In this document: positions 1 to 13,220 of the stretch, piece by piece
Layout of the letters: every line of letters begins with the position of its first letter
How positions within the stretch are numbered: the first letter of the stretch is position 1
Assembly: GCA_007258455.2 (NCBI GenBank)
Contig: VDFB02262731.1
Coordinates: forward strand, 1-64,000
DNA: 64,000 nucleotides
DNA from: Sequoia sempervirens
Taxonomy: Eukaryota > Streptophyta > Pinopsida > Cupressales > Cupressaceae
Direction: 5' to 3'
Program-made: the position numbers and the translations under genes
Notes under the pieces: generated by a model
What the model was told of the DNA's origin: nothing
The model's input: the letters and a program-made list of their open reading frames with translations, nothing else
Database searches by the model: none

Positions 1-803
1 GATATGCTTCTAAAAAAGCAGAATAGACCCACTAGGGCAAAACTGACCATTTTGAGATTCTGACTGCACCAGTCTGATGTCGATGAGATTTGAGCCAATC
101 AAAATCAATTTGAACCCTAACGGACCACCTTTCTATTTTTAGAAAATTTTGTGCATCCTTTTCTGAAGAAACTCAGAACGCTACTATTTTTGAGAAAAAT
201 TTCTAAAAATAGCAGTTTTCTTAAAATTTAGGGATGAAAAACTGAGATCTGGGTTTTGTTGTTTAAGCCGCTTTAGTAGACCCAGATCGCCGATTTTGGA
301 AATTTTACGCTTAACCCTCATGAGACTGCACACCAAATTTTGACCTTTTTGAATGATTTGACAAGACTTTTACTCATTTCTTCAAAATGTCCAGTGTAAA
401 AAAATTTTAATTTTGGGGTACAACACACATATTATGCAACCCAGGGTTGGGACCAAGAGGCCGAATGGCGAGATGTTCATTCCGTGCTCTTGGGCTTGAT
501 TGGAAGAGAGAAATACAGGATGAAGACCACTGTACCGGCAAAGAAATCAAGAGATTAAGAACCTTAAGGGAAGAAGACCCCGTGTTGTTGGAGGACAAGC
601 AAAGCCAAGCACAAAGATAAGTATATTTGATATATTTATGTTTTAATGGATATACTTATTCAAATAGAGTAATCATTATAGAACATTCTCATTTAAACTA
701 TACGTGACTAATTTGTGTACCGTCGGTGACAGATTAGAAGAAGAGATTCTAGAAGAAAATAAGATGTTTTGCTTGAGGACAAGCAAATTTGGGAGGGGAG
801 GAC
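1..803 (+). mobile_element. Decayed 3' internal end of a Gypsy-type LTR retrotransposon
   Basis: No open pol frame survives. The diagnostic part is 769-801: an inverted repeat TTGCTTG/CAAGCAA with loop AGGA (769-786), followed by a purine tract (788-801) and then a sequence resembling an LTR start (TATCATGTCCCC from 804). The same hairpin, purine tract and LTR start occur at the chromovirus (36275-36321) and at the full-length element (52833 to 52787, minus), so this is the polypurine-tract end of a related element. The first ~250 bases hold the CTATTTTTAG-type motifs seen in the long LTRs of this window. Boundaries to the left are outside the window. Confidence 0.5.
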
Positions 804-1350
804 TATCATGTCCCCAGAATCGCAACATTGAGATAACAAGTGAAATAAGTAAATAAGATAAAAATATAAACATTAGTAATTTAAAGATAATATTATAATA
901 TGAATTCTAATGATTTAAATATCAAATAATATAAAAAAAAAAAAAAATATTATATAAAACGAATATTAAATAAATATAAAATATAACACTATAATTATCA
1001 AATACAAATTATACTAAATAAGATAATAAATAATGTTAATCTAAACTATAAGATTATGATCATCAATGTAAAATTATAAAACATTAAACATTGTAATAAT
1101 AAGAGACATTTTGAAAAGTCACGATCCAACTCTATAAAGGATATAAAATGGAGGACAAATTCAAAACAAGCAGGGGAGGAGGATTATAAAAAGTCTAAAA
1201 GATAATGAGGAATATAATAGGAAAATCAGGAGAAATCATTCGCTGAGTCAGCAAGTAATTCGCCGCTATTACATTTGGGCAGTACCATATTAGAAGAAGC
1301 GACGGCTAGAAAGAAATATTGGGTATTTACAAAGAGACAAACTGTTCATC
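804..1350 (+). mobile_element. Probable degenerate LTR following the polypurine tract
   Basis: Begins where an LTR should start after the purine tract at 788-801, but the first dinucleotide is TA instead of TG. Positions 870-1110 are extremely AT-rich. A TATA-like sequence lies near 1131-1148. I could not find the 3' end or a target-site duplication, so the right boundary is arbitrary. Confidence 0.35.
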
Positions 1351-2539
1351 ATTGGCGCCTCTTTCAGGAAAGGAAAAGAAAAACAATTTCAGATCGAGCC
1401 AAATCTTGGCATCCATTTGAAGGTTTTTGACTCTTTGTGGAGGAGTGTCCAAGTCAAACTCTGAGGGTAACGTGGCCTTGAAAGCTGGGACATGTGTATC
1501 CTGGGAGCCGCTCAGGATAAAGAGATCACCTCCAGAGACGTGATTCATCAAAGAAGCCAGGTTCTTGTTTAACAGCATTTCTATTGTGTCACTGCCTATT
1601 GGAATTACATCGCTGTCTTACAGCAGCTGTAGATGTGACTTAGTCACTATAATTTGAAGCTGTCTTGTCAGTATTTGGTAAATACATAGTCTCAGAACTG
1701 AATCATCATTTGCATTTGACATCACATGAGATGCTGTTTCTATTGTATTGCTGGCATGGTAATTGAAGCCCTTCAGGTACATAACAATCTGCAAGTAGTG
1801 TATTGACATTACAGTCCAGTGTACTTTGGAGATGACTTGCATAACAAATGTTTGTCATCTCATAATTTGACTGCATAAACTTATCTTGAAAGAAATAATT
1901 GCTGCAACTGCATTTAAGGATCCTTGCATTCCATATTTGCATGTATCTACAGTCCATTGCATACTTATTACAAGTCAGCATAGGCATTGTCTGAGGAAAA
2001 GCAAAGGAAACATTAATTAACTGCTGGAAAGAGATTACAAGCAAACTGTTTGTCGAAATACCCAAGCACTGAAACTGAAAATCTAGTGCATAAACAGCAA
2101 GGGACATCACAGTTTTTACCCTTGCCAAATTTCATTCGAACTTTATTGTTGTTGAATTTGAACTTGAATTTGAACCTTGTGCCTTAGCATACAACAAGTA
2201 ATTCTAAGCTTCAGTTCAAGCATTTGAGTAATTGTGTCAACATCTTATCAGTAAGGGGGTCATTCTACACCAGGATAATCTGCCCTTTCAGAACTTGAAC
2301 CCTCAATCCAAGATTCAAGAACATTGGCATTTGAATGAGCATCTTATGTTCAGCAGTTAAATTTGGTGATCAAGTACAAGGACATCACGAACAAGTTGTT
2401 CTTGAGTACTCAACATCATGAACCTTTGCAATGACCCACAGTGATCAATAAAACACCTTTCTTAACTAAAGTCTGAGAGATGAATTATTGTACAAGTTAC
2501 TAAACATTGCATTCCTATCAACCCTTCTCACCAGTTTCT
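1351..2539. other. No recognisable gene
   Basis: Only short open frames that look accidental are present. I see no retroelement motif, splice-site pair with coding character, or RNA gene. It is probably old, decayed repeat sequence. Confidence 0.4.
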
Positions 2540-3115
2540 ACTGAAGAAGGCTTATTCATCCTAATTGTGGACATTTTGGCGCGCCAAATTCCTAGGAAAA
2601 CTTGCAGCACTACTTTTGTTGGCCTTCTATGTGGAGGAAAGTTGAGGATTTCATTCATTGGTGCTCACTTTGCATCCAATCAAATGCTTGCATCATATCC
2701 ACCATTTCCAGTTCCTTCATAGCCATGGGAATCCATTTCCACGGATTTCATTAGCATCCTACCCTCAACTTAGTATTAACATAATTGCATCTTTGTGTAG
2801 CATGTTGGTTTTCCATACCAGATTTTTTCACACCTTGCACGAATACAAATGATCCTCAAAGCTGCCTACTTGTTCTTCAAGCAATTTTAGGCTACTACTC
2901 ACTATTAGTCTCAGTCACGAGTCTCACTTCTAAAGTCACTTCGGGAAACTATTGTGAAAGCTTCCTAGCTGTCAATTGCACTTCTTCACTTTCTTTCATC
3001 CACAAATTCATAGCCAAAATAAGGTTATTAATCCCACCTTAGTTCATGCTCCCTCCATTTAGCATTGCCAGATCAAGTAGAGAAACAACTATTTGCATAT
3101 GCTTTGGAATGGTCA
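2540..3115 (+). pseudogene. Gypsy integrase relic, left part
   Basis: Read in shifting frames, this stretch gives a decayed Ty3/Gypsy integrase. There is a zinc-finger-like part (GHFGAP, then HWCSLC near 2560-2680) and the start of the catalytic core (PWESISTDF near 2724-2750). Frameshifts and stops are numerous, so it is not functional. It is interrupted at 3115 by a long solo LTR and resumes at 7868; GGTCA, the target duplication, sits at both junctions. The strand and order match a chromovirus-like pol. Confidence 0.6.
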
Positions 3116-3507
3116 TGTTGTGACCTTTTCACACATCGCCCCATTGCAAATGGGGACCCCCTGTTTTTCGCTTTTTGTTTTGGCATTGCAACTGCTTATC
3201 ACCATTTTTCTTTTACAATGAGGAGTTAGAGTTTTGAAGAGTCATCCGAGCCAAGTTGGGAATTCAAGCTTGAAACAGTACCTAAACGTCACGGAAGTGC
3301 TCAGAAGGTCCGGAAGACGAGGATCGCCTATGCTTTGAGTCAATTCTGACACTTCCTATTTTTTAGGGATTTTTGCTTTTTCGCTTTTTTCATTTTTGGC
3401 ATTTTTGGACCAATCTGGGATCCCTATTTTTTAGGGATTTTGCTTTTGATAGTTTTAGAAAGTCAACCCTGGTCATGGAGTCAACATTTCCATTTTTAGA
3501 ATCAAAA

Positions 3508-5263
3508 TGAAATAAGACCGTTCAATTTTTTGTGTCTGAAATGTGCTAGTAAAATTTTTTCTTGAATTACACAACACAACCAACACTACGCCAAATGGAT
3601 TAGTGTTAGCTTCAAAAAGGAATAAACTAAAATTACACTCAATGCCAAGAATGTGCACACAAGATCCTTTGAAAGGTGAGGTGCTAACATATGGCGAAGG
3701 AACTAAGCTACCAACTGAAAATTGAATTACAAATGTTGATAGGCGGTTAACCAGCCTTGAGAATTTCCACGCTACCACTTGAACAGTGGGGGGAAAACAT
3801 TACAATACAAAACTAATTCATCCGTTGCGGCGAGCATCCACTTATGAGTGGGAATTCGCCACTTTACAATGGGTGTCTAAAGAGAGATTAATTGTTCTTT
3901 CTCCACATTGGCGGTAAACCATCCAGGGGTTAAAAATGTATAAAATTATAACAAGTAATTGCAGCAATAACAATGGTTGGATTAGTACTACTAAATCTCA
4001 ACCTTACAATCAAGGAATCTGCAAATACAAGTATTAAAATGATAGAGAATAATGCTAAGATGTAAAGAATGAATGCTTTACAATGTTTATGCCTCAAATG
4101 ATGAAGTAAAGGCCAAAAACAGAAAACTAATGCAATCTGATATAAAAATTTGAGTTATGGAAATTCTGATCAGCAAACAGAAAACACCATGAAATGCTCA
4201 TAACTTCATCAATATACCTTCAAATTAACTAAAACCTTTTGCAAAGGCTCTCTAGGAGAATGGCGCCCAAGAACAAGTCATAAAACAACATCAAATCCTC
4301 CTCATTTATTTGGCACGAATCCCAATGTGCTCTAAGAAGGTACAGCTTGGCTGGAAGGGCGATTTTTCTCATAAAAATCAGGTTCTTTGAATTTAAATCT
4401 CATCTTCTATGAGAAGGGTTGCCCAATGTCAACAATCATGTAGCACAAATGCCCAGAATGAAATAAAATTTACTCACAAAGCTGTATACAAAATTCACTT
4501 TCAGTTGTAGATGAACCAGCAACTCAAAAATGATAATAAACTCCAAAATTCTTCAACAATAGGCTCAATCTGCTAGTCTGGATGAGAAGCAGCAATAAAA
4601 CCAATTAGGTGTTGTCTTTCAAACACGAAATTGATTGGAATCTAGGAGGTAAGCATCCCTTGAAGAAATAATCACAATGTCATTTCGACAACATAACTTT
4701 AGCAATTAACAATGGATGATAAAAGCTGGAGCAAAACTTCTCTTTTATAGAAAAAGAGGTGACTTTTCAAATTCACAAAACTCCTCCAAGAATGGGACGC
4801 CAAAAGTCCCCTTTGAAATATTTTAAAATTCAAAATATTAAATCCTCCTTTAGAATGGCGTCCACTTCAAGGCACAATAAAACTTTATTAAATATTTAAT
4901 ATCTCCTTCATGAGGGCGTCCCCCTTCATGGCCACCTTTTAAACACAACTTAAAGTTAATGAACTAGGCCAAGGGGTCAACTTGAAATTAAAACATTAAT
5001 GCCTTGAAATATATTATTTCACGAAATAATGTTTTTTTAAAGCCAAAATCAAACCCAAGCAACTGCTCCAACTGAAAATGACTTACTGAAAGTTGACAAC
5101 TGAACCACTGCCAAAATTAGTATTTACTAAAAATAGTAAATACCTAGAAATGCCACAAACCTCCAAGCAAGGAAACCCTAATTTCACTTCTGATCAACCT
5201 ACGGATTTCCGGAAATAGGCTATCAGTCAAAGAAGAGTATATGGCCAAAATGGGGACATTACA
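3508..5263 (-). mobile_element. Family B solo LTR nested in the family A LTR
   Basis: Read on the minus strand it starts TGTAATGTCCCC (5263) and ends at TGAAAT on the plus strand (3508). The 5-bp duplication CAAAA flanks it (3503-3507 and 5264-5268). It shares blocks with the LTRs of the full-length element at 50873-58575, including the 'mid-LTR' motif AATGTGC...GGCG near 3640-3700 and the palindrome at 5120-5143. No internal domain remains. Confidence 0.85.
5120..5143. repeat. Perfect palindrome in the LTR U3
   Basis: Arms GTATTTACTA and TAGTAAATAC separated by AAAA. The same core recurs at matching places in other family B and family A LTRs (52569-52592, 58346-58369, 37935-37954). Confidence 0.8.
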
Positions 5264-5439
5264 CAAAATCAGGCCACTAGAAGCAAAAAGCAACAAAAAA
5301 TAAAGAAAAGCGTGGAAAAGGCATGCAAAATCTGGAAAAATCAATTGAAAAATCATGAAAATCAGACCTCCGGAAAATCAACCAAAAAGCATGCAATTCA
5401 AGGAGAAAATTCGCTGAAGTCTAGAGAGATGGCAACCTT

Positions 5440-6300
5440 CAAGCTCGCCCATGAAGAAGAAAATGGCTAAGGCATTGGGAAGTTCGCCAAGAAATGCCAA
5501 AAAGACTGGCAAGTCCGCCCTGCCATGGAAAAGGAAATGGCAAGCATCATGGCAAGTCCGCCCAGCACATGGAAGGAAGAAGGAAAGCCCACTCCAAAGT
5601 CCACCCAAGCCTTGATGAGAAAATGGCAAGAAGTTAAGAAAGTCCGCCCAAGCTATGTCAAGACAAGTAGGAAGTCTGCCCAGCCAAGGGGAGGAAGGAA
5701 AATTCAAAAAAATGACTAAGTATGGATGCCTTGAGAAGGAAATTTCATGAATTTGCCTAAGTATTGGAAAAATAAAGTAGAGAATATGACAAACACATGT
5801 TGAACTTTGCCTAGCCTAACATGAAGATGGCAAAAACACATTGGCAAATGAGCCTCCAAGTCCGCCCAGACTTGAGAAAGAATGGCAAAGGCATTAAGAA
5901 GTTCGCCATGCCATGTCTTGGCTAAGATGAAGTCCACCGAGAAGTGGAAAGGCACTAGGAAAGTCCGCCATGGAGATTTGGAATGAAATTCTTGAAGTTC
6001 GACCTCACTTTCAATGAGAATGGCAAAGGCATTAAGAAGTTCGCCGTGAAGGTAAAGGAAAAAATTCCAAGTGTTAACAAAATGGATGGATGGCACAAGC
6101 AAGAAAAAATCTGACTTACCTCCAGCAAGGAATGTCCAGAGATAGGCAAAGTCCAACTTAGGCCTAAACGAGAAATGTCTCAAACTTTGCTAAAATATGG
6201 AATGTCCAAACATTGATGAAGTCCGACATGGCCTAAGAAAGAAAAATGTCTAAGTATTGATAAAGTTCGCTAGGAGAGGATAAGAAAATTGGCTAAGTGT
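5440..6300 (+). repeat. Array of GTCCGCCCA motifs in family A U3
   Basis: A run of degenerate ~40-60 bp units, each pairing a GTCCGCCCA-type core with ATGGCAA. Examples are near 5512, 5545, 5641, 5850 and 5960. The array lies upstream of the TATA box in the LTR U3. Equivalent arrays occur in the other two family A copies. Confidence 0.7.
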
Positions 6301-7061
6301 TGATACCTTGGGGAGGGAAATTCAAAAAATTGGCAAAGTGTTGGAAAGAAAGCAGAAAGAATGGAGCAGCATAAAGAGGGAAAGTAAAGAGGAAATGAAT
6401 AAAATCCTTGTCCAAGGATGGAGTTTGCCCTATTTAGCACAAGCCAAATTTAGAATTGAAGGCAAATCTACAGGCAAAGTTCATTTGAGAAAATTCCAAT
6501 TTCCCCCATTGTGGTGAAAGCACAAAGGCATTCTTCTCCAAATTCAAGGCACTTGAAAGAATATTCAGACATCTTGGAGGGATTTCATCTACAATCCCAG
6601 ACCTATTAAAGCAATTAGGGCAACTTCTTGAAGGATTTCATCTCCTGAAGAATTAAAGACAAGCTTCCAATAAGAATCAGATGGTGATAAGAAAAGTATT
6701 CCAAACAAATTTCCATCCAAGATCAAAGCTAGGAAGAAAAAAGCCGAGACAGAGTCATCGACAAGGAAGGATATTCTAAGGCAAGCATGTGGAAGAAAAA
6801 CAAAGTGACCAAGGAAGACATCCAGCACGCTGAGGTGGTGCCTCATCATCTTCCAACCAATCAAATTGTTCCAAATCAACATGCAACAACTTTCTATTTT
6901 ATTGTTGGTTTATATTTAGCAAAAGGACAGGTGTCCCCAAATGTAATTTCTCATTGGTCGAGAGGTAGTTGGTTGTGACAAACCCTAATTAGGGTTTTAT
7001 TTTGTAATCTTGGTCGTTGATTTGAAATCAATCTTGGCCATTGAATTGTAATTGGGGAGCT

Positions 7062-7069
7062 TATAAATT
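7062..7069 (+). promoter_or_regulatory. Predicted TATA box of the family A LTR
   Basis: TATAAATT lies ~800 bp from the LTR 3' end. It is conserved in position in the minus-strand copy (around 32231-32238) and in the giant copy (TATAAAAG, 44777-44784). Confidence 0.55.
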
Positions 7070-7867
7070 GAGCTCGTCCCTCATTTGTAAAGTGTGGAGA
7101 CAATATATGAAATTGTTGCGTTATGCTATTTCCGATAATAAAAGCTCTTATGCATGATTTGCATTGAATCACTTGTATTGTCAAGTAGTGTGCAAGGTTG
7201 CATAACTTCTTCAACCATAGATTAGAATTAGATAGAATTTTAGATTGCAATTAAAATAGAATTTGCTTTGAATGTTTGTTAAGTGAATGCAAGATTTGAT
7301 CGTATAGATTAATGGTGAAATATTGCTCATACTTTCCTCATATGGATGATTTTCATTCGATGCGTAAAGTTAGCCTGAGCCTGTGATTGTGGATGCTTAA
7401 CTTCGGTCTTATTCAAGGCATGAAAATTATAATCACACCCTTTGAAGATTGCACCCACTTTGCGTAGTTGTCCCAGGGAGGCGAAACAAAGCATGTTTAC
7501 TCGTTTCACCTGGTCTTTACTATCTCTTGAATTCCTAGGGATAGATTAAAATCTCTAAACCCTTATCTTTTTGCACTTTTTTGAGATCCAAACTGAAAGT
7601 CCCAACCAAGGAAGCCTTTAATGATAAATCCGTCTAAGTCCTGAACTTGTGAAGAATTCCTTAATGTAAGTCCCTTTGTGTATTACCAGCATATCACAAC
7701 GCCCATTGAGCTTATCCACATGTCATGACCTAAAGAAAGAAACCTTGGAGTCGCCATATGATCTTCTCGCAATCTTAGCATACACGGTGACTTTGTTCAA
7801 GAGAGGATAGAGTGTCTTTGGACATTTTATTCTGTGTGTTCGGTGGATGATAAAACGTACACCAACA

Positions 7868-8420
7868 GGTCACAACTAAGCTACCAATGCCTCTAAAAGG
7901 CATTTTCTCCTTTTGAAGTCCATTATGGATTCTAGCCATTGGCCCCCTATGAGATTCCAAGTGCTCTTCATCCCTAGCTACATCCCACCAACAAAAAGTG
8001 CAAGACAAAGCTTCTCCTTTTTGCAAAATTTGGTCCAATTTCACACCAAAAACCAAGATATCCTTCAACAAACTCAATTCAAATTCAAGGAACTCCATGA
8101 CCACCATCAAACACCTTATTCTTTCCAAGTCGGTGATTGTGTTTGGCTTCACTCAGGGATCCCAATGCTTTTCACATGGAGGAGGAGGTCTCTATCAACC
8201 ATCCTAAATATCCAATCCCAGATTTTCAGCAACAATTGGTTGATAAAACTTTGCTCAACGTTCACACTCACATGAATAACAAAAAGCAAACTACTACTCA
8301 ATTGGTTGGCAACAACAACACTTTCACCAACACAGACCAAGTGATTGTCTGAGTTTGCTTTTGCAGAAAAGATAACCCCACCAATGTAGAAGTTGGGAAC
8401 AACTTCCACTAAGCAGGGAA
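7868..8420 (+). pseudogene. Gypsy integrase relic, right part
   Basis: Continues the integrase cut at 3115. After the GGTCA duplication come the end of the core (SPFEVHYGF-like, near 7905) and the C-terminal integrase segment ending in the family signature TPYSFQVGDCVWLH (near 8110-8153). After about 8160 the frame is lost. Decay is heavy (frameshifts and stops), so this is an old insertion that later received the family A and family B elements. Confidence 0.65.
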
Positions 8421-9372
8421 GAAATGATGAGAAAAGTCACATTTAATATTTCAATTTTTTAAAAGTCACCCATAATGACATGTGTATATGCTTGTCTCTT
8501 TTAGTCACATGTATAGTTTCACTACACATGTAAAAGTTGAATGTAGTATTTTTATATGTAGAAAGTCGCCCATCTTTCTATTTTTTGAAGCTTTCCAGTA
8601 TCTATGTCTATATGTATGTGTGTGTGTGTGTATAATACATGAGTGTACAAGTACAATAGTGGCAATCCTTATATCTTTCTCATTTTTTGTTGCAAGTGTC
8701 CTCCTAAGCATTTACCAATTACTAGATAACATGAAGTTAGATTCACTAAAGAATTTTGAAGAGACAAAATGACTTCAAGTGAGTTATTTGCATTAGATTG
8801 TAGAAAAAAGCTACAGGGGAACCATGTGCTAGAGAAATAAAATGGCAATGCTTTCCAATGATAAACAAACATAATTCCAATTCCATTTCAAAATCTAAAT
8901 CAACTGATATTATCTGTTCTTGATATCTTGCAATTTAGCTGTCCTACTTCTTGTATGATTAAGTTCCCTGGATTTAAAGAAGCCAACTTCAGAGTTGAGA
9001 CCAATTTGGAAGATTAAATAGAAATGAAAAAATAGCAAATGAAAAAAAACTATTTTCATAAATTAAATACTGTATTAATAGTGAAAAAAGCTACAAAGAA
9101 AGAGGCATGAGAAGGGAAAAATCAGGTTATTATCACGGTTATAGAATATTTCAGTAACAGTATATGATATTCTAGAGAAGCCCACTGCCTAAAACTAAGA
9201 ACAAGGATAACTGGAACATAGAAATCGGCCCAACTGGAAATTACAAATAAGGGGCCCAAAAGCTACTTTTTAAAGGAAACGACAAACTAAGGAGTTAAGA
9301 GTTAAGATCAAAGATACAAACCATATTTAGGACTATATGCATATGACTATCCAAATGTCACTGATAATATGC
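8421..9372. other. AT-rich intergenic, short (TG)n run
   Basis: No coding signal seen. A short TG dinucleotide run occupies about 8617-8631. The right edge includes the target duplication TATGC (9368-9372) of the next LTR. Confidence 0.5.
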
Positions 9373-10852
9373 TGGAATATGCCCCTTAATTTTTTCTCTT
9401 GATTTTCAATATCAATTACAATGCACATGCACCCGTTAAGGTTAGCTCCAAATCAAAACGATGCGGAAAAGAACTCTAACCAAGAATGCGCCCTAAAACC
9501 ATTTAAGGAAGAGGGAAGGGCATATGGTCAGAGGATCCCTAAGATCTAATAACTCAAAAACTATAGGATGATTACAACTGGAAGTACAAAATAAACTCAA
9601 CGCCAAGAATGTGCACACAAGATCCCTTTGAAGGCGAGGTGCTAACATATGGCGGAGTAAGTATTACAAAACTGAAAGAACTTAGGCAGTGAACCAAGCA
9701 TAAAGATTTCCGCTCAACCACTTAAACAGTGGGGGGAATACTACAAACAATTCAACTAATTCATCCACCGCGGCGGGCATCCACTTGTGAGTGGGAATTC
9801 ACCACTTTTCAGTGGGTACAAAGAGAGATTAACAAGTTCTTTTTCCACACTGGCGGTAAACCATCCAGGGGTTACAATGTTTGAATAGAATTTTACAAGT
9901 AATTGCAGCAATAACAATGGTTGGATTAGTACTACTAATTCTCAACCTTACAATCAAGAAATCTGCAAATTACAAGTATTACAATGATAGAGAACAATGC
10001 TAAGATGTAAAGAATGAATTATTTTCAATGTTTAACACTCAAATGATGAAGTAAAGGCCAAAAACAGAAAACTAATGCAATCTGATATAAAATCTGAGTT
10101 CTGGAAATTCTGATCAGCAAACAGAAAACACCATGAAAAGCTCATAACTCCATCAATATACCTCCAATTGAGATGAAACGAAGTGCATTGACCATTTGGA
10201 GGATAGGCGCCCAAGACACAATGAAGAAACAGCTTCAAAACACCTATTAATTGGGCATGAATTCCAAAGCAAGTTGTTGTTGAAATATTTTAACTTTTTA
10301 AAACATTAAATTCACCTTTCTAGGTGTCCAAGACTTGAGGAGAAATATTTACTTTAGAAATATTTAAATAATCTCTCAATGAGGCGTCCACCCTCAAAGG
10401 CCACCTTTTAAAACAACTTTAAGTCATTAATACTAGGCCAAGGGGGCCAATAAGAAATTATAACATTAATGACTTAGGATAATAATTTTACCCAAAATGA
10501 GCCTCAAAATGCTGAAAGCCAAATATGCTCCAAGCTGCATGCTCGAAATGGAAACTGAGTTGACTGCTGATGCTACTGCCCAAGATGTCACTGCCAGAAA
10601 TAGAACTTACTAAAAATATTAAATTCTAAAAAGTTGTCCAATGCCTTTGCAAAACATACCACTGCGAAGCTCTCTGAAAACCTAGAAAACTCCACCAGAC
10701 ATGCATCCGAAACTCTAACATACAAGCCATCAGAAATGCATCAGAACCCCTATAAAATAGGAAACCCTAATTTTACCTCTTACGAGCCTACGGGCTTCCA
10801 GAAATAGGCTATCAGTCATTAAAGGGCATATAGCTAAAATGGGGACATTACA
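9373..10852 (-). mobile_element. Family B solo LTR
   Basis: Bounded by TGGAATATGCC on the left and GGGGACATTACA on the right, so on the minus strand it starts TGTAATGTCCCC. A perfect 5-bp duplication TATGC flanks it (9368-9372 and 10853-10857). It is 1,480 bp long and aligns by eye with 3508-5263 over several blocks, including the CACCCGTTAAGGTTAG block near 9430 and the GGGAATTC block near 9797. No internal region remains. Confidence 0.85.
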
Positions 10853-13219
10853 TATGCTGAAAGACAAGTTGATTTGGCAAAAGAAAGTACCAGAGACACT
10901 TTCAAAAAAAGTAATAAATATACTATTCATTTTTCACTGAAAAAGACTAATCATGAGTGGAATGGAGGTGACTTTTCTCCATAGAAACATGGAGCTACCA
11001 GGGGTGCAGGTTCATGTTGACTTGATGGCGCATGGTAGACTGTTACTTGTTGGCTCCCCAGATAGTGGCATTGCTGAAGCTTTCTCCCCTAAGAACTTGG
11101 CAGTTTTAGGGGAGGGAAGAGGGGCAGCACCACTTGCTCTTGCATGATCTCTACAGTCCTCCTCCCAGCATTTTCAGACAAGAGGTGTGAGTCAAAAGCC
11201 TATAAAGCCTGTTCATGATGCTCAATAATAAAATTTAACTTGTCCATGCAAGTATTTATGGAGGCAATCCTTTCTCTTTGTTTACCCAACACATGGAGAA
11301 GCCTCATGAGCCTGATTTCCAAATAGTGGTTTGGATTTCTTCTATATTGGAGACTCCTCCCTTGATTATGAATGGCCTCAGTTATTTCTTGGGGAACAAG
11401 GAGCAGATTTGGATCTGTTTTAACATAGTCCAGTGGGGTGTGGATGCCAGAAACTGAGAGGAAGTGATTGTAACACTGAGGGAAGGAATCCATGGATTGA
11501 AACGTGGGATATTAGCAAAAATGGTAGTGAGATGGTTCAAAGTGGTAGGCACAAGTAATGGGAGAGGATAATGTTGGCTAGATTCAATGCCATAGCAGGT
11601 CAATGTGGGGGCGAGGGTGGCTCTCACCCTAGAATGCAAATGTGAGAGTTAAGACATATTGAAAATTTGTGGCTGAAGAACCTTGGAGAAATATTTATAC
11701 AGAGTAGAAGTGGTGTCAGGAGCTGACAGGCTTTCCATTAGCTCAGAAAGGCTTAGTTCCTTATGACGAGGAGTGACTGAATAACTGGCTAGTGAAATTG
11801 AAACCTTTACATGCCTTAGTAACCTAATGCTCCTCCTCATCTGCAGAAATAGGCTGCTGAGAGCTGCGGTTATGATTATTTTCCTTCATCATGTCAGCCT
11901 TGGAACTTTTCCTAACTCTGTCTCTTATAGAACTGCACCACAGGAAATTTACTGCCTTTTTGTTTGTTCTTCCCTCTCCTTGTATGTTAATTTATGGGAG
12001 TTTTTTCATCCAAAAGCTTCTCCTTGACGATGTGTTCAAAGAAATTGAGATGGACTTGGTCGGATTGGTAGGGATTTGATTAAAAAACCAATGCAATCTC
12101 TCACAAATTGTTGCTAAAAACATGTTTCAATGATGGTCAATCATGAGTATCTTACAATGGAAACCAAAGCTGGCACTTCAAAAGTGGAGAAGTTTGGGGA
12201 AAAGAGACAGAAAATGGTTGTATAAGATAAGGAATACCTTCAGAGCTCTTCCTGGAAATATTTTCAACCTTTTAACAAATAAATATATCATTTGACTCCT
12301 CATTCACTCTAATCCATCATTTGACTTTGGAATTGAATGCTTGCAAAGACCTTAATGATTATCTTTCAGGGAATAATTGTTGAAGCTGTCAAATTGCTAA
12401 TATGTATGAGATTGGAGTGTGGCAGTGGATTACAAACTGATTGAAAGCTATTGATTTGAACCTTGGTATTAAGTTGCACTAGAAGTTAGAGTAATAAAAA
12501 TTCATATGACCTACTTTCTTTTCTCTCAGTTGATACCTAGAAAAGTTGAAATTTCTATATATATAAGTGTCGAGATCTATTGGCATTAATGGAAGGGGAG
12601 AGGATTAATGTCTAGTGCAATTGGAAATGAGAGCCACCGTGAAGAAGAGATGTCAAGCTGAAAGAATAAAATAAATGTAGATGGAGTCGTGTGCTATGGA
12701 AAGGAAGTATATACCGAGCGATGTGCATGTTCACAAAAGAATGGGGAGTTGTTAGGGGTTTGGAAGGTCTAGGTAGGTCACAGTTTAGAAAAATCTAATG
12801 CTAAATCTAAGCTGGAGAATATAAATGATTAGATAAAGGATGCATATGTGTGAGTGGCCTTTGTTTAGGTGTCGGTTCTCCTATAAAGGGTAGACCTTGG
12901 CAAGTTCTCTATTGGAAAGGGATATTTTCCAGTGTACCTAGAGAAAATTATTTGAATTTTTTGAGGAACAACCTAGACACCTCTCCCCAAAATGGGGGAT
13001 GATTCCCAGGACACCCCCCTTCTGCATAAACATTGTGAGGATGGGCCACCATTCCTGACATACTGCAATTCCCAGGGACATTAAAACATCCCTCGCCCAT
13101 CAAACTCAGATCACACTTAAAAACAATATATCTAATTTTGTACATTTTTTACAACTTACGGTTATTTATATATTTAAATAGTTATGTATTTACTAGCTGT
13201 CCTTCTGCCTTCCCCAAAA
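10853..13219. other. No firm gene; possible decayed coding region on minus strand 10950-12080
   Basis: Several adjacent minus-strand open frames (about 10950-11500, 11382-11640, 11649-11840) have a charged, partly helical composition and could be remnants of one coding sequence with frameshifts. I recognise no domain. The rest (12080-13219) shows no coding or repeat signal I can name. Confidence 0.3.
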
Positions 13220-13220
13220 T

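Larger units (their letters stand above)
3116..7867 (+). mobile_element. Family A solo LTR (~3.0 kb), interrupted by a family B LTR
   Basis: Starts TGTTGTGACC and ends ACCAACA, flanked by a perfect 5-bp duplication GGTCA (3111-3115 and 7868-7872). Removing the nested 1,756-bp LTR at 3508-5263 leaves about 2,990 bp. A TATA box (TATAAATT) lies at 7062-7069 and an AATAAAA signal near 7135, so U3 is ~2.2 kb and R-U5 ~0.8 kb. No primer site, gag or pol is enclosed, so it is a solo LTR formed by LTR-LTR recombination. Related copies are at 31596-35016 (minus) and 37627-45713 (plus). Confidence 0.8.
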